NCBI GenBank assembly: GCA_965235635.1
Contig: CBDDYR010000002.1
Span: forward strand, 1 to 64,000
Direction: 5' to 3'
Source: Fontibacterium meridianamericanum
Lineage (GTDB): Bacteria; Pseudomonadota; Alphaproteobacteria; Pelagibacterales; Pelagibacteraceae
Length of the DNA stretch: 64,000 nt
Part shown: positions 43,937 to 52,901 of the stretch, piece by piece
Position numbering within the stretch: position 1 is the first letter of the stretch
Layout of the letters: each line of letters opens with the position of its first letter
Translations under genes and position numbers: made by a program
The notes under the pieces: model-generated
What the model saw: only the letters and a program-made list of their open reading frames with translations
Told to the model about the DNA's origin: nothing
Database searches by the model: none

Positions 43937-45760
43937 TTAAGATGCCTTTTGAGCTCTTTTTCTTTCGTGTTCAAGGAGGAATTTTTTTCTTATGCGAATA
44001 GATTTTGGAGTCACCTCAACCAGTTCATCATCATTAATAAACTGAAGAGAATATTCTAAGGTTGTTTTAATTGGAGGCACAATAACTAAAGCTTCATCTG
44101 CCGTAACAGATCTTACGTTAGACACTTTTTTTCCAATCAATGGATTAACAACTAAATCATTATCTCTATTGTGGATGCCAATAACTTGTCCTCCATAAAC
44201 TTCATCACCGTGAGATATAAAAAAACGTCCTCGATCTTGAAGATGAAATATTGCATAGGTAACTGCTTTTCCTTGATCTTTTGAAATTAAAACACCATTA
44301 TTTCTCTCCCCTAGTGCTTGATTAATCTTAGGACCGTAATGATCAAAGGAATGGTACATTAATCCTGTTCCTGAAGTAGTTGATAAAAAATCTGAACGAA
44401 AACCAATTAAACCTCGGGTTGGAATAATATAATCTAATCGAACTCTCCCTCTACTATCAGAGACCATGTTTTTTAATTCCCCTTTTCTTTCACCAAGTTT
44501 TTCCATGATTTTACCTTGGTGTTGTTCTTCAATATCAATTGTTAAAGCTTCGAAGGGTTCTTGGTCTTGCCCATCTACTTTTTTAATAATTACCTCAGGT
44601 CTAGAAATTGCAAGTTCGTAACCTTCTCTTCGCATATTCTCGATTAAAATTGATAAATGCAGTTCTCCTCTTCCTGAAACTCTATATTTATCTGGACTTT
44701 CAGTTTCAGAAACTCGAAGTGCTACATTATGAATAAGTTCTTTATCTAATCGGTCTTTAATATTTCTTGTCGTAACATATTTTCCTTCTTTGCCAGCGAA
44801 GGGCGAAGTGTTGACTTGAAATGTCATGCTAATGGTAGGCTCATCCACAACAAGGGGCGGTAACGCTTCGACTTCTTTTGGATCACAAACGGTATCTGAA
44901 ATTTTTACACCATCGATGCCAGAAAACATGATTATCTCTCCAGCGGATGCTTCTTGTTTTTCAACTCTTGCTAAACCTAAAAATCCCAAAATTTGTAAAA
45001 TTTTTCCGTTCTTTATCTTTCCTTCTTTATTAATTATTGAAACGTTATCATTGACTTTAATCGTGCCCCTTTGAATTCTACCAACTCCAATAACACCCAC
45101 ATAACTAGAATAATCTAAAGCGCTTACTTGCATTCTAAAAGGTCCTTCAAGATCCACTTTTGGGTGTGGAACGTTATCAACGATACATTGAAATAAAACA
45201 CTCATATTGTGTTCAGCTTTTTTAGGTTCCTTTGCTGCCCAACCTTGAATGGCTGATGTATAAACAATTGGAAAATCTAACTGTTCAGAAGTTGCGCCTA
45301 ATTTATCAAATAAATCAAAAGTTTGATCTAGTGCCCAATCAGGTCTTGCTCCATCTCTATCCACTTTATTAATTACAACGATAGGACGAAGTCCAAGTTT
45401 TAAAGCTTTTGATGTTACAAATCTTGTTTGTGGCATAGGTCCATCCACTGCATCGACGAGAAGAAGAACAGAATCGACCATAGAAAGACCCCGCTCGACT
45501 TCCCCACCAAAGTCAGCGTGACCTGGAGTATCAATGATATTTATTTGATAACCATTCCAAGTAAGAGATGTGTTTTTTGCAAGAATAGTAATGCCTCTTT
45601 CCTTTTCAATTTCATTAGAGTCCATGATACGCTCTTGCGCCATCTCAGATGCTTTAAGGGTTCCAGAATCTCTTAATAATTTATCTAAAAGTGTTGTTTT
45701 GCCGTGATCGACGTGTGCAATAATTGCAATGTTACGAATTTTTTTAATATCTGTCGCCAT
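43937..45760 (-). CDS. typA: translational GTPase TypA/BipA
   Basis: Ribosome-associated GTPase involved in stress adaptation and 50S assembly. 607 residues: G1 AHVDHGKTTLLD, switch I RGITILAKN, DTPGHADFGGEVER, NKVDRDGA, then EF-G-like domains and the BipA-specific C-terminal region (GLIGFRSDFLSTTSGTGLM, and VRSVTADEALVIVPP). Normal length. Pirin starts 3 bases beyond its stop. Confidence 0.97.
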   Translation of the reverse strand: MATDIKKIRNIAIIAHVDHGKTTLLDKLLRDSGTLKASEMAQERIMDSNEIEKERGITILAKNTSLTWNGYQINIIDTPGHADFGGEVERGLSMVDSVLLLVDAVDGPMPQTRFVTSKALKLGLRPIVVINKVDRDGARPDWALDQTFDLFDKLGATSEQLDFPIVYTSAIQGWAAKEPKKAEHNMSVLFQCIVDNVPHPKVDLEGPFRMQVSALDYSSYVGVIGVGRIQRGTIKVNDNVSIINKEGKIKNGKILQILGFLGLARVEKQEASAGEIIMFSGIDGVKISDTVCDPKEVEALPPLVVDEPTISMTFQVNTSPFAGKEGKYVTTRNIKDRLDKELIHNVALRVSETESPDKYRVSGRGELHLSILIENMRREGYELAISRPEVIIKKVDGQDQEPFEALTIDIEEQHQGKIMEKLGERKGELKNMVSDSRGRVRLDYIIPTRGLIGFRSDFLSTTSGTGLMYHSFDHYGPKINQALGERNNGVLISKDQGKAVTYAIFHLQDRGRFFISHGDEVYGGQVIGIHNRDNDLVVNPLIGKKVSNVRSVTADEALVIVPPIKTTLEYSLQFINDDELVEVTPKSIRIRKKFLLEHERKRAQKAS

Positions 45761-45814
45761 GAAGTGTGTCTATCTAAACTAGAATGGTATTTATTCAACT
45801 AAAATGTAGTTATT

Positions 45815-46111
45815 TTAATCGTCGTCAGAAAAGTAAATTCTTTGATTTAGTTGTTTTCTGGAGTTCTCAAATTTTTTTCTATGTTTAATACTTTGATTAT
45901 GGGTTCTTTTTCTCCATAATCTAAATGAACTAGGGTTTAAATTCTTTCTCATAATTTTTATAACCTCAGATTCAGATTTTCCTGTTTGTTCTTTTATATC
46001 TTCAAATGTAATTCGATCGGCCCAGGCTGCCCAAATAATCCAAGAAATAGAATTTTTATCTTGAGGTTCTGGATTAGCTGTTCTTGTAATAGGTCGTAGA
46101 CCCTTTTTCAT
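45815..46111 (-). CDS. DUF2805 (TIGR03643) family protein
   Basis: A 98-residue basic protein containing IIWAAWADRITFEDIKEQTG and SESEVIKIMRKNLNPSSFRLWRKR, the hallmark of the DUF2805/TIGR03643 family. The middle reads like a helix-turn-helix (FEDIKEQTGKSESEVIKIM), so nucleic-acid binding is an inference. Function unknown. Directly follows the peroxiredoxin gene with no spacer. Confidence 0.85.
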   Translation of the reverse strand: MKKGLRPITRTANPEPQDKNSISWIIWAAWADRITFEDIKEQTGKSESEVIKIMRKNLNPSSFRLWRKRTHNQSIKHRKKFENSRKQLNQRIYFSDDD

Positions 46112-46592
46112 TTATTTATGTGACTTTAAATAGCTAATCATAGTATTTGAATCGCTCACATCAAATTTACCATCTTCATCCACAAACATTTTTTCAATTA
46201 TTTTATTCTTTACGTAAATCGAATATCTTTTTGAGCGTTGACCCATTCCAGAAGCAGATCGATCAGAAATCATATTCATAGCTTTGGTAAATTCTAAATT
46301 AGCATCGGGTAACATTTTTACTTTTTTAAGATCTAAATTTTTAGCCCAAGCTTTCATGACAAAGGGATCATTGGCACTTAAACAATAAACTCTCATCAAT
46401 CCCTAATTTTTTTAATTCATCATAATTTAATTCATAACCCGGTAGATGATAATCATTACAAGTTGGTGTGAAAGCACCTGGAAGAGCAAATAAAACAATA
46501 TTTTTATTTTTAAAAATATCGTCAGAAGTTATTGTAATAAATTCTTTTTCAGGACGAATTACAAATTTAACATTAGGGACTTGCTTACTCAT
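46112..46592 (-). CDS. peroxiredoxin, Prx5 type, frame broken by one extra base
   Basis: Thiol peroxidase reducing peroxides. First frame from 46592 has the peroxidatic Cys motif LPGAFTPTCNDYHLPGYE; it runs KKLGIDE then off frame. Second frame continues VYCLSANDPFVMKAWAK, LPDANLEFTKAMNM and the Prx5 block GMGQRSKRYSIYV. The break is in GAGAG (sense) near 46393-46396; removing one A yields GIDEVYCLSANDPF. Combined length about 159 residues, exactly Prx5-like. The start overlaps trhO by 4 bases. Probably intact in the organism. Confidence 0.92.
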
Positions 46593-47497
46593 ACGGATGC
46601 TCTTTGTAATGAATTTGATTTTAATTTGCCACTTATTTTTTGTGAAGCTCTCATTCTAAATCTATATTTTTGTTTATCGGTTAATTTATCAAAACAATTA
46701 GGACAACTTACATCTTTTTCATATTTGGGTGAGTGAATATCTTTCTTTTTCATCGGAGTTCTACATCCAGCACACATTAAATAATTTCCTTTTTTTGAAT
46801 TGCTGACCACAGTAATTCTTTCATCAAATACAAAACACTCCCCCTTCCATAAGGATTTCTTTTCAGGAACATTATTAAGGTAATTTAAAATTCCACCTTT
46901 TAATTGATAAACATTTTTAAAGCCCCTTTTGAATAAATAGCTTGCAGCTTTTTCACAACGAATGCCTCCAGTGCAAAACATTGCAATTTTTCTATCTTTA
47001 TCATCTGATAGTTTCTCAAAATATTCTGGAAATTTTCTAAAATCATTAATCTTAGGGTTTATCGCTTTTTCAAATGTTCCAATTTCACTTTCAAAAGATT
47101 TTCTCACATCCACAACAGTCACATCATTAGATAAAATAAGTTGATTCCAATCTTTAGGCTCAACTCTATTTTGAAATTTATATTTATCATCATTAAACAG
47201 TTCGTTTAATGGAACGACTTCATTTTTAATTTTAATTTTTGCTCTTTTAAATGGAACAAAATCGACTTCACATTCATTAACAGTATCAAATTCTTTAAAT
47301 AAAAATTTTTCTTTCAAGAATTTAATTAATAAATCAATATTAGATTGTTTTCCTGAAATACTGCCATTAATTCCCTCTAAAGAAAAAATGATACTTCCCT
47401 TTAACTTGTTATCGATAAGAAATTTTTTAAAAGTTAATTTATGATCAATAGGACTTTTAATTTTAACAAATTTATAAAAACTGATTAATTTTAACAT
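46589..47497 (-). CDS. trhO: tRNA uridine-34 hydroxylase, rhodanese-like
   Basis: O2-dependent 5-hydroxylation of U34 in certain tRNAs. 302 residues: N-terminal acylphosphatase-like domain with GSIIFSLEGINGSISG, central rhodanese domain with DVRKSFESEIGTFEKAINPKI and the catalytic Cys in MFCTGGIRCEKAASYL, and a C-terminal zinc-type region with CAGCRTPM and CPNCFDKL, typical of TrhO/YceA. One base after the O-methyltransferase gene. Confidence 0.95.
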   Translation of the reverse strand: MLKLISFYKFVKIKSPIDHKLTFKKFLIDNKLKGSIIFSLEGINGSISGKQSNIDLLIKFLKEKFLFKEFDTVNECEVDFVPFKRAKIKIKNEVVPLNELFNDDKYKFQNRVEPKDWNQLILSNDVTVVDVRKSFESEIGTFEKAINPKINDFRKFPEYFEKLSDDKDRKIAMFCTGGIRCEKAASYLFKRGFKNVYQLKGGILNYLNNVPEKKSLWKGECFVFDERITVVSNSKKGNYLMCAGCRTPMKKKDIHSPKYEKDVSCPNCFDKLTDKQKYRFRMRASQKISGKLKSNSLQRASV

Positions 47498-47498
47498 T

Positions 47499-48158
47499 TT
47501 ATAACTTTCTACAAAGGGTCATGCCGTCTGCTATGGACAATATCATACTCTCGGTTCCCTTAAAATCTTTAACAAATTTATTAAATTCTCTTATAGAATT
47601 TGTTTGATCATCGTTCATATTTGGATTTGCAACCTTTCCTTTCCAAAGCGTGTTATCAATAATAATAATTCCATCTTTTTCTAAAAGCTCGAGTGATTTT
47701 AAAAAATAATTTTTATAATTCTTTTTATCTGCATCAATAAAAATTAAATCAAAAATTCGATCTTGATTAATAAATTCATCCATCGTGTCTAATGCGGGCG
47801 CTAAAATAAAATCAATTTTTTTTCCCACACTATGTTTACTCCAATATTTTTTAGCAATATCTGTATTATTTTTATCAATATCTAAACTAACAATAGAACC
47901 ATTCTCAGGAAGAGCTAAAGCCATGGTTAAAGCGCTATAGCCAGTGAAAGTGCCAATTTCTAAACAATTTTGAATATTTGAACTTTTAATAATAAATTGA
48001 AGTAAAGCTCCTTGATCTGGACTAATTTGCATTGTTGCGGCATTTCCTAAATTTTTTTCTGTATACTCTCTTAACTCTTTTTGAAGGGGATGTTCATTAA
48101 TGCCTGTTTTAAAAAGATACTGCTGTAATTCAGGTGAAGATTCGATGGACTTAAACAC
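47499..48158 (-). CDS. class I SAM-dependent O-methyltransferase
   Basis: 219 residues of the catechol/caffeoyl-CoA O-methyltransferase-like family. SAM-binding motif I is LEIGTFTGYSALTMALALP, followed by SLDIDKNN, the metal-binding DLIFIDADKKNYKNYF and IIIDNTLWKGKVANP. GTG start. The substrate cannot be told from sequence. One base from gatB's stop in the same direction, so probably in the gatB transcript. Confidence 0.9.
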   Translation of the reverse strand: MFKSIESSPELQQYLFKTGINEHPLQKELREYTEKNLGNAATMQISPDQGALLQFIIKSSNIQNCLEIGTFTGYSALTMALALPENGSIVSLDIDKNNTDIAKKYWSKHSVGKKIDFILAPALDTMDEFINQDRIFDLIFIDADKKNYKNYFLKSLELLEKDGIIIIDNTLWKGKVANPNMNDDQTNSIREFNKFVKDFKGTESMILSIADGMTLCRKL

Positions 48159-48159
48159 G

Positions 48160-49626
48160 TTATGAAAGTTTTTTCTTTAAAATTTCATTAACGAGAGCAG
48201 GATTAGCCTTACCTTTGGACTCTTTAATGACTGAGCCTACAAAGAAACCAAATAATTTATCTTTGCCTGATTTGTATTCGGCTACTTTATCAGCATTTTC
48301 TTTTAATACTTTTTCAATAATCTTTTCTAATTCACCAACATTACTTTCTTGAATAAGTCCTTTTTCTTCAACAATAACTTTTGGATCTCGGTTATCATGG
48401 ATCATTAATTCAAAAACTTCTTTTGCAATTCTTCCTGAAATCGTATTATTTTTTATTAAATCTATTAGTTTTGCTAAATTTTTAGATGAAATAGGAGACT
48501 CTTTGATAGATTTTCCAATCTTATTTAAAGCCGCAAACAAATCACCAATCACCCAATTAATTGCAAGTTTTACATCAGAATTTTTTGCAATATCCTCAAA
48601 ATAATCTGAAGTATCTTTATCCGATATCAATACCCCAGCTTCGTAATTGGAAAGTTTATAATCTTTTATTAAACGTTCTTTTTTATCATCAGGTAATTCA
48701 GGTAATTTTTGCTTAATTCCATCAACAAAAGATTGCTCAAATTTTAAAGGAGGAAGATCCGGATCTGGAAAATACCTATAATCATGAGCATCTTCTTTAC
48801 TACGCATTTGTCGAGTTTCATTTTTTTTAGTATCAAATAATCTTGTTTCTTGATCAATTTTCTTACCCTCTTCTAATAATTCAACTTGTCTTTTTGCTTC
48901 ATATTGAATGGCTTGCTGCATAAACTTTATTGAATTAACGTTTTTAATTTCACAGCGAGTTCCAAAATCCTTACTACCGGCTTTTCTAACAGATACGTTA
49001 ACATCTGCTCTTAATGAGCCTTCTTCCATATTGCCATCACAAGTTCCTAAATAACGCATAATCGATCTTAATTTTTTTATATATTCAGCAACCTCCTCCG
49101 GTGATCTTAAGTCTGGTTTACTTACAATCTCCATCAACGCAACGCCTGATCTATTCAAATCAATGAATGTTTTTGATGGATCTTGATCGTGTAAACTTTT
49201 TCCAGCATCTTGCTCAAGATGAAGTCTTTCAATTCCAATTTTTTTAGTCCCATAAGGCATATCAAGAATTACTTCTCCTTCACCAACGATTGGATGTTTA
49301 AATTGTGAAATTTGATAGCCTTGAGGTAAGTCAGCGTAAAAATAATTTTTTCTATCAAAAACTGAAAGTAAATTAATTTTAGCTTTTAATCCAAGCCCTG
49401 TCTTAATTGCTTGTTCAACGCAAAATTTATTAATCACGGGTAACATTCCAGGCATGGCCGCATCAATTAAACTAACTTGCGAATTTGGTTCTGAGCCAAA
49501 TTTAGTTGCAGAAGAAGAAAATAATTTAGCATTTGAACTTACTTGCGCATGGACTTCTAGACCAATTATCACTTCCCACTTTCCTGTTTCTCCAGAAATA
49601 TAATAATTAAATTCTTTATCGCTCAT
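48160..49626 (-). CDS. gatB: Asp/Glu-tRNA amidotransferase subunit B
   Basis: tRNA-binding kinase-like subunit of GatCAB, which converts Glu-tRNA(Gln) (and Asp-tRNA(Asn)) to the amidated form. 488 residues: WEVIIGLEVHAQVSSNAKLFSSS, DAAMPGMLPVINKFCVEQA, YFYADLPQGYQISQ, GVALMEIVSKPDLRSPEEV and a C-terminal YqeY-like tail. ATG at 49626 overlaps the gatA stop by one base; the TTG four codons upstream inside gatA is less likely. Confidence 0.97.
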   Translation of the reverse strand: MSDKEFNYYISGETGKWEVIIGLEVHAQVSSNAKLFSSSATKFGSEPNSQVSLIDAAMPGMLPVINKFCVEQAIKTGLGLKAKINLLSVFDRKNYFYADLPQGYQISQFKHPIVGEGEVILDMPYGTKKIGIERLHLEQDAGKSLHDQDPSKTFIDLNRSGVALMEIVSKPDLRSPEEVAEYIKKLRSIMRYLGTCDGNMEEGSLRADVNVSVRKAGSKDFGTRCEIKNVNSIKFMQQAIQYEAKRQVELLEEGKKIDQETRLFDTKKNETRQMRSKEDAHDYRYFPDPDLPPLKFEQSFVDGIKQKLPELPDDKKERLIKDYKLSNYEAGVLISDKDTSDYFEDIAKNSDVKLAINWVIGDLFAALNKIGKSIKESPISSKNLAKLIDLIKNNTISGRIAKEVFELMIHDNRDPKVIVEEKGLIQESNVGELEKIIEKVLKENADKVAEYKSGKDKLFGFFVGSVIKESKGKANPALVNEILKKKLS

Positions 49627-51089
49627 TACATCCACCAATCTTTTACTTGAGATTTAAAATTAACCTGTTGTTCTATTGAATATGCAGTATTTAATAACGT
49701 TTGTTCATCAAAAGATTTTCCAAATAATTGCAATGCTAATGGCAGACCCTCTTTATTATATTTAATTGGTAACGATATAGCTGGAAGACCCGCTAAGTTT
49801 GCAGTCACTGTAAATATATCATTTAAATACATTGCAATTGGATCGTCTGTATTTTCACCAAATTTAAAAGCTGGAGTTGGAGTAGTGGGTGTTAAAATCA
49901 CATCAACATCTTTATAGGCATTATCAAAATCCATTTTGATTAAATTTCTAACCTTTTGAGCTTTTAAATAATAAGCATCATAATATCCTGATGACAAAAC
50001 ATAAGTTCCAATCATAATTCTTCTTTTAACTTCAGTTCCAAAACCTTTTGATCTCGTATTTTCATACATCTCTGTTAAATCTTTTCCTTCTGCTCTAAAT
50101 CCATACCTCACACCATCGTATCTTGCTAAATTTGATGAAGCTTCAGCAGGTGCAATAATATAATAAGTTGGAAGAGCATATTTTGTATGGGGCAATGAAA
50201 TATCTTTAACAATTGCACCATTATCTTTTAGAATTTTAATTCCTTCTTGCCACAAATCATCCACTTCTTTTGGCATATGATCGACACGATATTCTTTTGG
50301 AATACCAACTTTTAACCCCTTAACATTATTTTTTAATGAATTTAAAAATGAACTCTTAGGCTTATTTGCTGAAGTTGAGTCTTTTTCATCATAACCAGAA
50401 ATAACATCGAGCATTAATGCAGCATCTCTAACGTCTTTTGTCATAGGTCCTGCTTGATCTAAAGAAGATGCAAATGCCACTATCCCCCATCTAGAACATC
50501 GACCATAAGTAGGCTTTAAACCTACAATGCCAGTAAAGGCTGCAGGTTGACGAATACTTCCCCCAGTATCAGTTCCAACCGTTGCGCTTGTTAAATCGGC
50601 AGCAACTGCGCTGGCACATCCTCCGGATGATCCTCCTGGGACAAGATTTTCATTATTTAAACGATATGGATTTAAAACATTTCCAAAATTACTCGTCTCA
50701 TTTGATGAACCCATTGCAAATTCATCTGAGTTTAGTTTGCCAATTAAGATTGCATCTTCACTCCAAAGTTTTTCAGTAACAGTAGATTCATATGTTGGAA
50801 TAAAATTTGAAAGAATCTTGCTTGAGGCAGTTGTTTTTACACCTTTAGTGCAAAATAAGTCTTTAACAGCAATTGGAGCTCCAACTAATGATTTATCTAG
50901 TTTTTTATTGGCATCAATTTTTTTAGCTTTGCTAACTGCATTTTCTAAATCTTTAGTATTAAAGCAGTTTAATTTGTCTGATTTTTCTATTCTTTTAACA
51001 TAAGCGCTTACTAGTTCTGTAGCGCTGCATTTTTTTTCTTTAACATGCTTTATGCTTTCAACTAATGTTAATTTTGTAAGCTCAGTCAT
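49626..51089 (-). CDS. gatA: Asp/Glu-tRNA amidotransferase subunit A
   Basis: Amidase subunit liberating ammonia from glutamine. 487 residues with the catalytic triad Lys in IAVKDLFCTKG, cis-Ser in GGSSGGCASAVAAD, and nucleophile Ser in GTDTGGSIRQPAAFTG. Typical length. Two bases after gatC. Confidence 0.97.
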   Translation of the reverse strand: MTELTKLTLVESIKHVKEKKCSATELVSAYVKRIEKSDKLNCFNTKDLENAVSKAKKIDANKKLDKSLVGAPIAVKDLFCTKGVKTTASSKILSNFIPTYESTVTEKLWSEDAILIGKLNSDEFAMGSSNETSNFGNVLNPYRLNNENLVPGGSSGGCASAVAADLTSATVGTDTGGSIRQPAAFTGIVGLKPTYGRCSRWGIVAFASSLDQAGPMTKDVRDAALMLDVISGYDEKDSTSANKPKSSFLNSLKNNVKGLKVGIPKEYRVDHMPKEVDDLWQEGIKILKDNGAIVKDISLPHTKYALPTYYIIAPAEASSNLARYDGVRYGFRAEGKDLTEMYENTRSKGFGTEVKRRIMIGTYVLSSGYYDAYYLKAQKVRNLIKMDFDNAYKDVDVILTPTTPTPAFKFGENTDDPIAMYLNDIFTVTANLAGLPAISLPIKYNKEGLPLALQLFGKSFDEQTLLNTAYSIEQQVNFKSQVKDWWM

Positions 51090-51091
51090 AT

Positions 51092-51379
51092 TTATTCAAT
51101 AACCTTTGGAACAATATAATAATTTGAATTTTTTTCAGGCGCGTTCTTTAATATTTCCTCTTTTTCATTAATTTTTTTAATCTCATCTTTATTCATCGTC
51201 AGGGCTTGATCGGAAACTGAGGCTATAGGAGCAATTTTATCAGTATTAAGTTCTTTTAATTGCTCAACAAATTTTAAAATGGAATTTAAATCTTTTTCAA
51301 GTCGATCAGTTTCTTCGTTGGTTACTGATATCCTCGCTAGCTTTGATATTTTCTTAATAGTATCTTTGTTAATTGACAT
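51092..51379 (-). CDS. gatC: Asp/Glu-tRNA amidotransferase subunit C
   Basis: Small structural subunit bridging GatA and GatB. 95 residues with IKKISKLARISVTNEETDRLEKDLNSILKFVEQL at the N-terminus, a family signature. First gene of gatCAB; divergent from ruvX across a 37-base spacer. Confidence 0.95.
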   Translation of the reverse strand: MSINKDTIKKISKLARISVTNEETDRLEKDLNSILKFVEQLKELNTDKIAPIASVSDQALTMNKDEIKKINEKEEILKNAPEKNSNYYIVPKVIE

Positions 51380-51416
51380 TAGACTTAATGGTAAATCTGG
51401 CTAAATTAGCATTTTA

Positions 51417-51896
51417 ATGAAAACTTACAACCTATTAGAGAACGATAAATTTGCAGAAATAATAAATAAACAATCTAGATTAATTGGAATTGATCATGGA
51501 AAAAAAAATATCGGCATCTCTATTTGTGATGAAAATCATAATATCGCAACGCCTTTAACTACAATTGAATTTACTCAACTTAAATTTTTTATAAGTGAAA
51601 TAAAAAATATTATTAAAGAAAATAATATTGAAGGAATAGTTGTTGGCAATCCCATCAATATGGATGGTTCTCTTGGTCCAAGGGCTCAATCAGCTAGAGA
51701 TTTTTCTAAAAGTTTAACTGAACAATTATCAATTCCGGTTACCCTTTGGGATGAAAGACTTTCAAGTGAAGGTGCTTATAAAGGGATGTCAGAATTATCA
51801 ATTAATGTAACAAAGAAGCAAAAAAAATTAGATGAGAATTCTGCTGCCTTTATTTTACAAGGCTTTATTGATTATTATAAAAATCAAACAAAATAA
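51417..51896 (+). CDS. ruvX: RuvX/YqgF, pre-16S rRNA nuclease family
   Basis: RNase H-fold nuclease implicated in 16S rRNA 5'-end maturation. 159 residues: LIGIDHGKKNIGISICDE with the first catalytic Asp, GIVVGNPINMDGSLGPRAQ with the Gly-rich middle motif, TLWDERLSS, and a final acidic residue region KLDENSAAFILQGFID. Divergent from gatC and upstream of pyrB, as in many Alphaproteobacteria. Confidence 0.95.
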   Translation: MKTYNLLENDKFAEIINKQSRLIGIDHGKKNIGISICDENHNIATPLTTIEFTQLKFFISEIKNIIKENNIEGIVVGNPINMDGSLGPRAQSARDFSKSLTEQLSIPVTLWDERLSSEGAYKGMSELSINVTKKQKKLDENSAAFILQGFIDYYKNQTK

Positions 51897-51910
51897 GTTA
51901 TTTTGATTTA

Positions 51911-51924
51911 ATGCTTGCAAGCAT
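51911..51924. repeat. 14-bp perfect palindrome upstream of pyrB
   Basis: ATGCTTGCAAGCAT is its own reverse complement and lies in the 57-base gap between ruvX and pyrB. Its core TTGCAAG recurs at 51931-51937, and TTGCA at 51924-51928, giving three half-site-like copies with short regular spacing. This could be an operator; a terminator is unlikely as no T-run follows. Confidence 0.45.
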
Positions 51925-51953
51925 TGCAGTTTGCAAGTATAGAGTTGCTTTTA

Positions 51954-52901
51954 ATGGCTATACAAAAAGAAGCTGTTAAATTCAGACACAAGCACCTTTT
52001 AGGCATTCAATCCCTTTCTATTCCCGAAGTTAATTATATTCTTGATGAGTCAATGCAATTTGTTGACTTTAATAAAAGAGAACAAAAAAAATTAAATATC
52101 CTAACTGGCAAAACTCAAATTAATTTATTCTTTGAATCTTCTACTAGAACTTTAAGTTCATTCGAACTTGCTGGAAAAAGATTAGGAGCTGATGTGATGA
52201 ATATGAATGTTTCAAATTCAGCAATTAAAAAAGGTGAAACTTTAATTGATACAGCAATGACTTTAAATGCCATGCATCCTGATGTTTTAATTATTAGACA
52301 TCAAGACTCTGGTGCTGCAAATCTTTTAGCACAAAAAGTAAATTGCTCAGTAATTAATGCTGGAGATGGCTGGAGAGAACATCCAACTCAAGCATTACTT
52401 GATGCACTTACAATCAGAATTAAAAAAGGCAAAATTGAAGGTTTAAGAATTGCAATCTGTGGCGATATAATGCACTCAAGAGTTGCAAGATCAAATATCT
52501 ACTTACTTAATATGTTAGGAGCTGAGGTTAGAGTGATCGCTCCTCCAACTTTAATGCCAAAGAATGTTGAAAGCCTTGGGGTTAAAGCATTCACAGATAT
52601 GAACAAGGGCTTGGAGGGATCCGACATTGTTATGATGTTAAGACTGCAAACTGAACGTATGCAAGGATCTTATGTACCTTCAACAAGAGAGTATTACGAA
52701 TTTTACGGTCTCGATTATAAAAAAATTACTAAAGCTCATCCAAACGCACTGATAATGCATCCCGGGCCAATGAACAGAGGCGTTGAAATTGATACGACCT
52801 TAGCTGATGACATCAATCGAAGTATTATCAAAGAACAAGTTGAAATGGGAGTTGCTGTTAGAATGGCTTGTTTAAAAATTATCTGCGGAAATAATAAATG
52901 A
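51954..52901 (+). CDS. pyrB: aspartate carbamoyltransferase, catalytic subunit
   Basis: Joins carbamoyl phosphate and aspartate, first committed step of pyrimidine synthesis. 315 residues: FFESSTRTLSSFELAGKRLGAD (read FFESSTRT then SFELAGKRLGAD), RHQDSGAANLLA, EHPTQALLDALTI, MRLQTERM and HPGPMNRGVEI. ATG at 51954 matches the family start; a TTG 13 codons upstream lies inside the palindrome. Four-base overlap with pyrC. Confidence 0.96.
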   Translation: MAIQKEAVKFRHKHLLGIQSLSIPEVNYILDESMQFVDFNKREQKKLNILTGKTQINLFFESSTRTLSSFELAGKRLGADVMNMNVSNSAIKKGETLIDTAMTLNAMHPDVLIIRHQDSGAANLLAQKVNCSVINAGDGWREHPTQALLDALTIRIKKGKIEGLRIAICGDIMHSRVARSNIYLLNMLGAEVRVIAPPTLMPKNVESLGVKAFTDMNKGLEGSDIVMMLRLQTERMQGSYVPSTREYYEFYGLDYKKITKAHPNALIMHPGPMNRGVEIDTTLADDINRSIIKEQVEMGVAVRMACLKIICGNNK

